Source: Verrucomicrobiales bacterium (GTDB taxonomy: Bacteria; Verrucomicrobiota; Verrucomicrobiia; Verrucomicrobiales; DEV007). From it: a stretch of DNA of 51,357 bases. The stretch covers positions 1 to 51,357 of the forward strand of contig JARGOP010000028.1 of the NCBI GenBank assembly GCA_029233965.1. The letters are read 5' to 3'. The translations under genes and the position numbers were made by a program. This document shows positions 51,353-51,357 of the stretch, one piece after another. Position 1 is the stretch's first letter, and every line of letters starts with the position of its first letter. The notes under the pieces were generated by a model. That model was not told the origin of the DNA. It did not search any database and saw nothing but the letters and a program-made list of their open reading frames with translations.

Positions 51353-51357
51353 GGGAC
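51313..51357. repeat. AGTTTAAG repeats with a 23-bp period at the window edge
   Basis: AGTTTAAG occurs at 51314-51321, 51323-51330 and 51346-51353. The longer form AGTTTAAGRGAC recurs exactly 23 bases apart (51323-51334 and 51346-51357), so a tandem array may continue past the window. It begins right where transposase homology stops. Confidence 0.55.

Overview
The window looks like chromosomal DNA of a Verrucomicrobiota bacterium, probably the Verrucomicrobiales. Four things point there: a Minf_1886-type protein (26875), a PSCyt1/DUF1549/DUF1553 plus DUF1501 gene pair (12119-16569), secreted DUF1080-like and Tat-exported Gfo/Idh/MocA proteins, and a GC-rich, densely packed gene order with frequent GTG and TTG starts. 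This is inferred from family content; no rRNA gene is present to confirm it. I found no tRNA, rRNA, CRISPR array or prophage.

Layout. 1-5100: cell-wall NlpC/P60 hydrolase, two tandem glycine-zipper lipoproteins, a DksA/TraR zinc-finger protein, an Ldh_2-type dehydrogenase, a secreted DUF1080-like protein and a D-2-hydroxyacid dehydrogenase. 5148-10519: a complete mutagenesis cassette imuA-imuB-dnaE2 behind a LexA-operator-like palindrome, with a 7-bp tandem repeat at the imuA/imuB junction. 10553-18666: SGNH hydrolase, rhodanese, the PSCyt/DUF1501 pair, OsmC-like protein, a membrane protein and a glycosyltransferase. 18713-23429: photolyase, dnaX, ybaB (without recR), a membrane protein and an ABM-domain protein. 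23430-23922: a relic stretch with a broken response-regulator receiver domain. 23923-31361: PpiC isomerase, class III adenylate cyclase, Minf_1886 protein coupled to an M16 peptidase, and a Gfo/Idh/MocA protein. 31496-38862: HupE-like membrane protein followed by a complete tripartite RND efflux system. 38888-45702: a lipoprotein with a duplicated YajI-like domain, a GHL10 glycosidase, a second SGNH hydrolase, mgtE, a HIT protein and an rRNA-methyltransferase-like protein. 45720-50934: ffh, polysaccharide deacetylase, glutaredoxin, parB and an M28-type peptidase. 50978-51357: a decayed IS1634-like transposase fragment ending in AGTTTAAG-type repeats.

How genes work together. ImuA, ImuB and DnaE2 should form the inducible error-prone lesion-bypass machinery; ImuB and DnaE2 each carry a pentapeptide resembling a beta-clamp-binding motif. 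The photolyase and the clamp-loader subunit DnaX add to DNA repair and replication in the same 18 kb. The outer-membrane factor, adaptor and permease at 32725-38862 form one efflux pump, whose TM4 Asp-Asp pair indicates proton-driven export of organic compounds. The window is mostly core chromosome; the accessory or decayed parts are 23430-23922 and the right edge. I did not find a clearly novel multi-gene system. The most informative unusual signals are the regulatory palindrome and repeat in the imu cassette, the hairpin against the ldh start codon, and the decayed regions.
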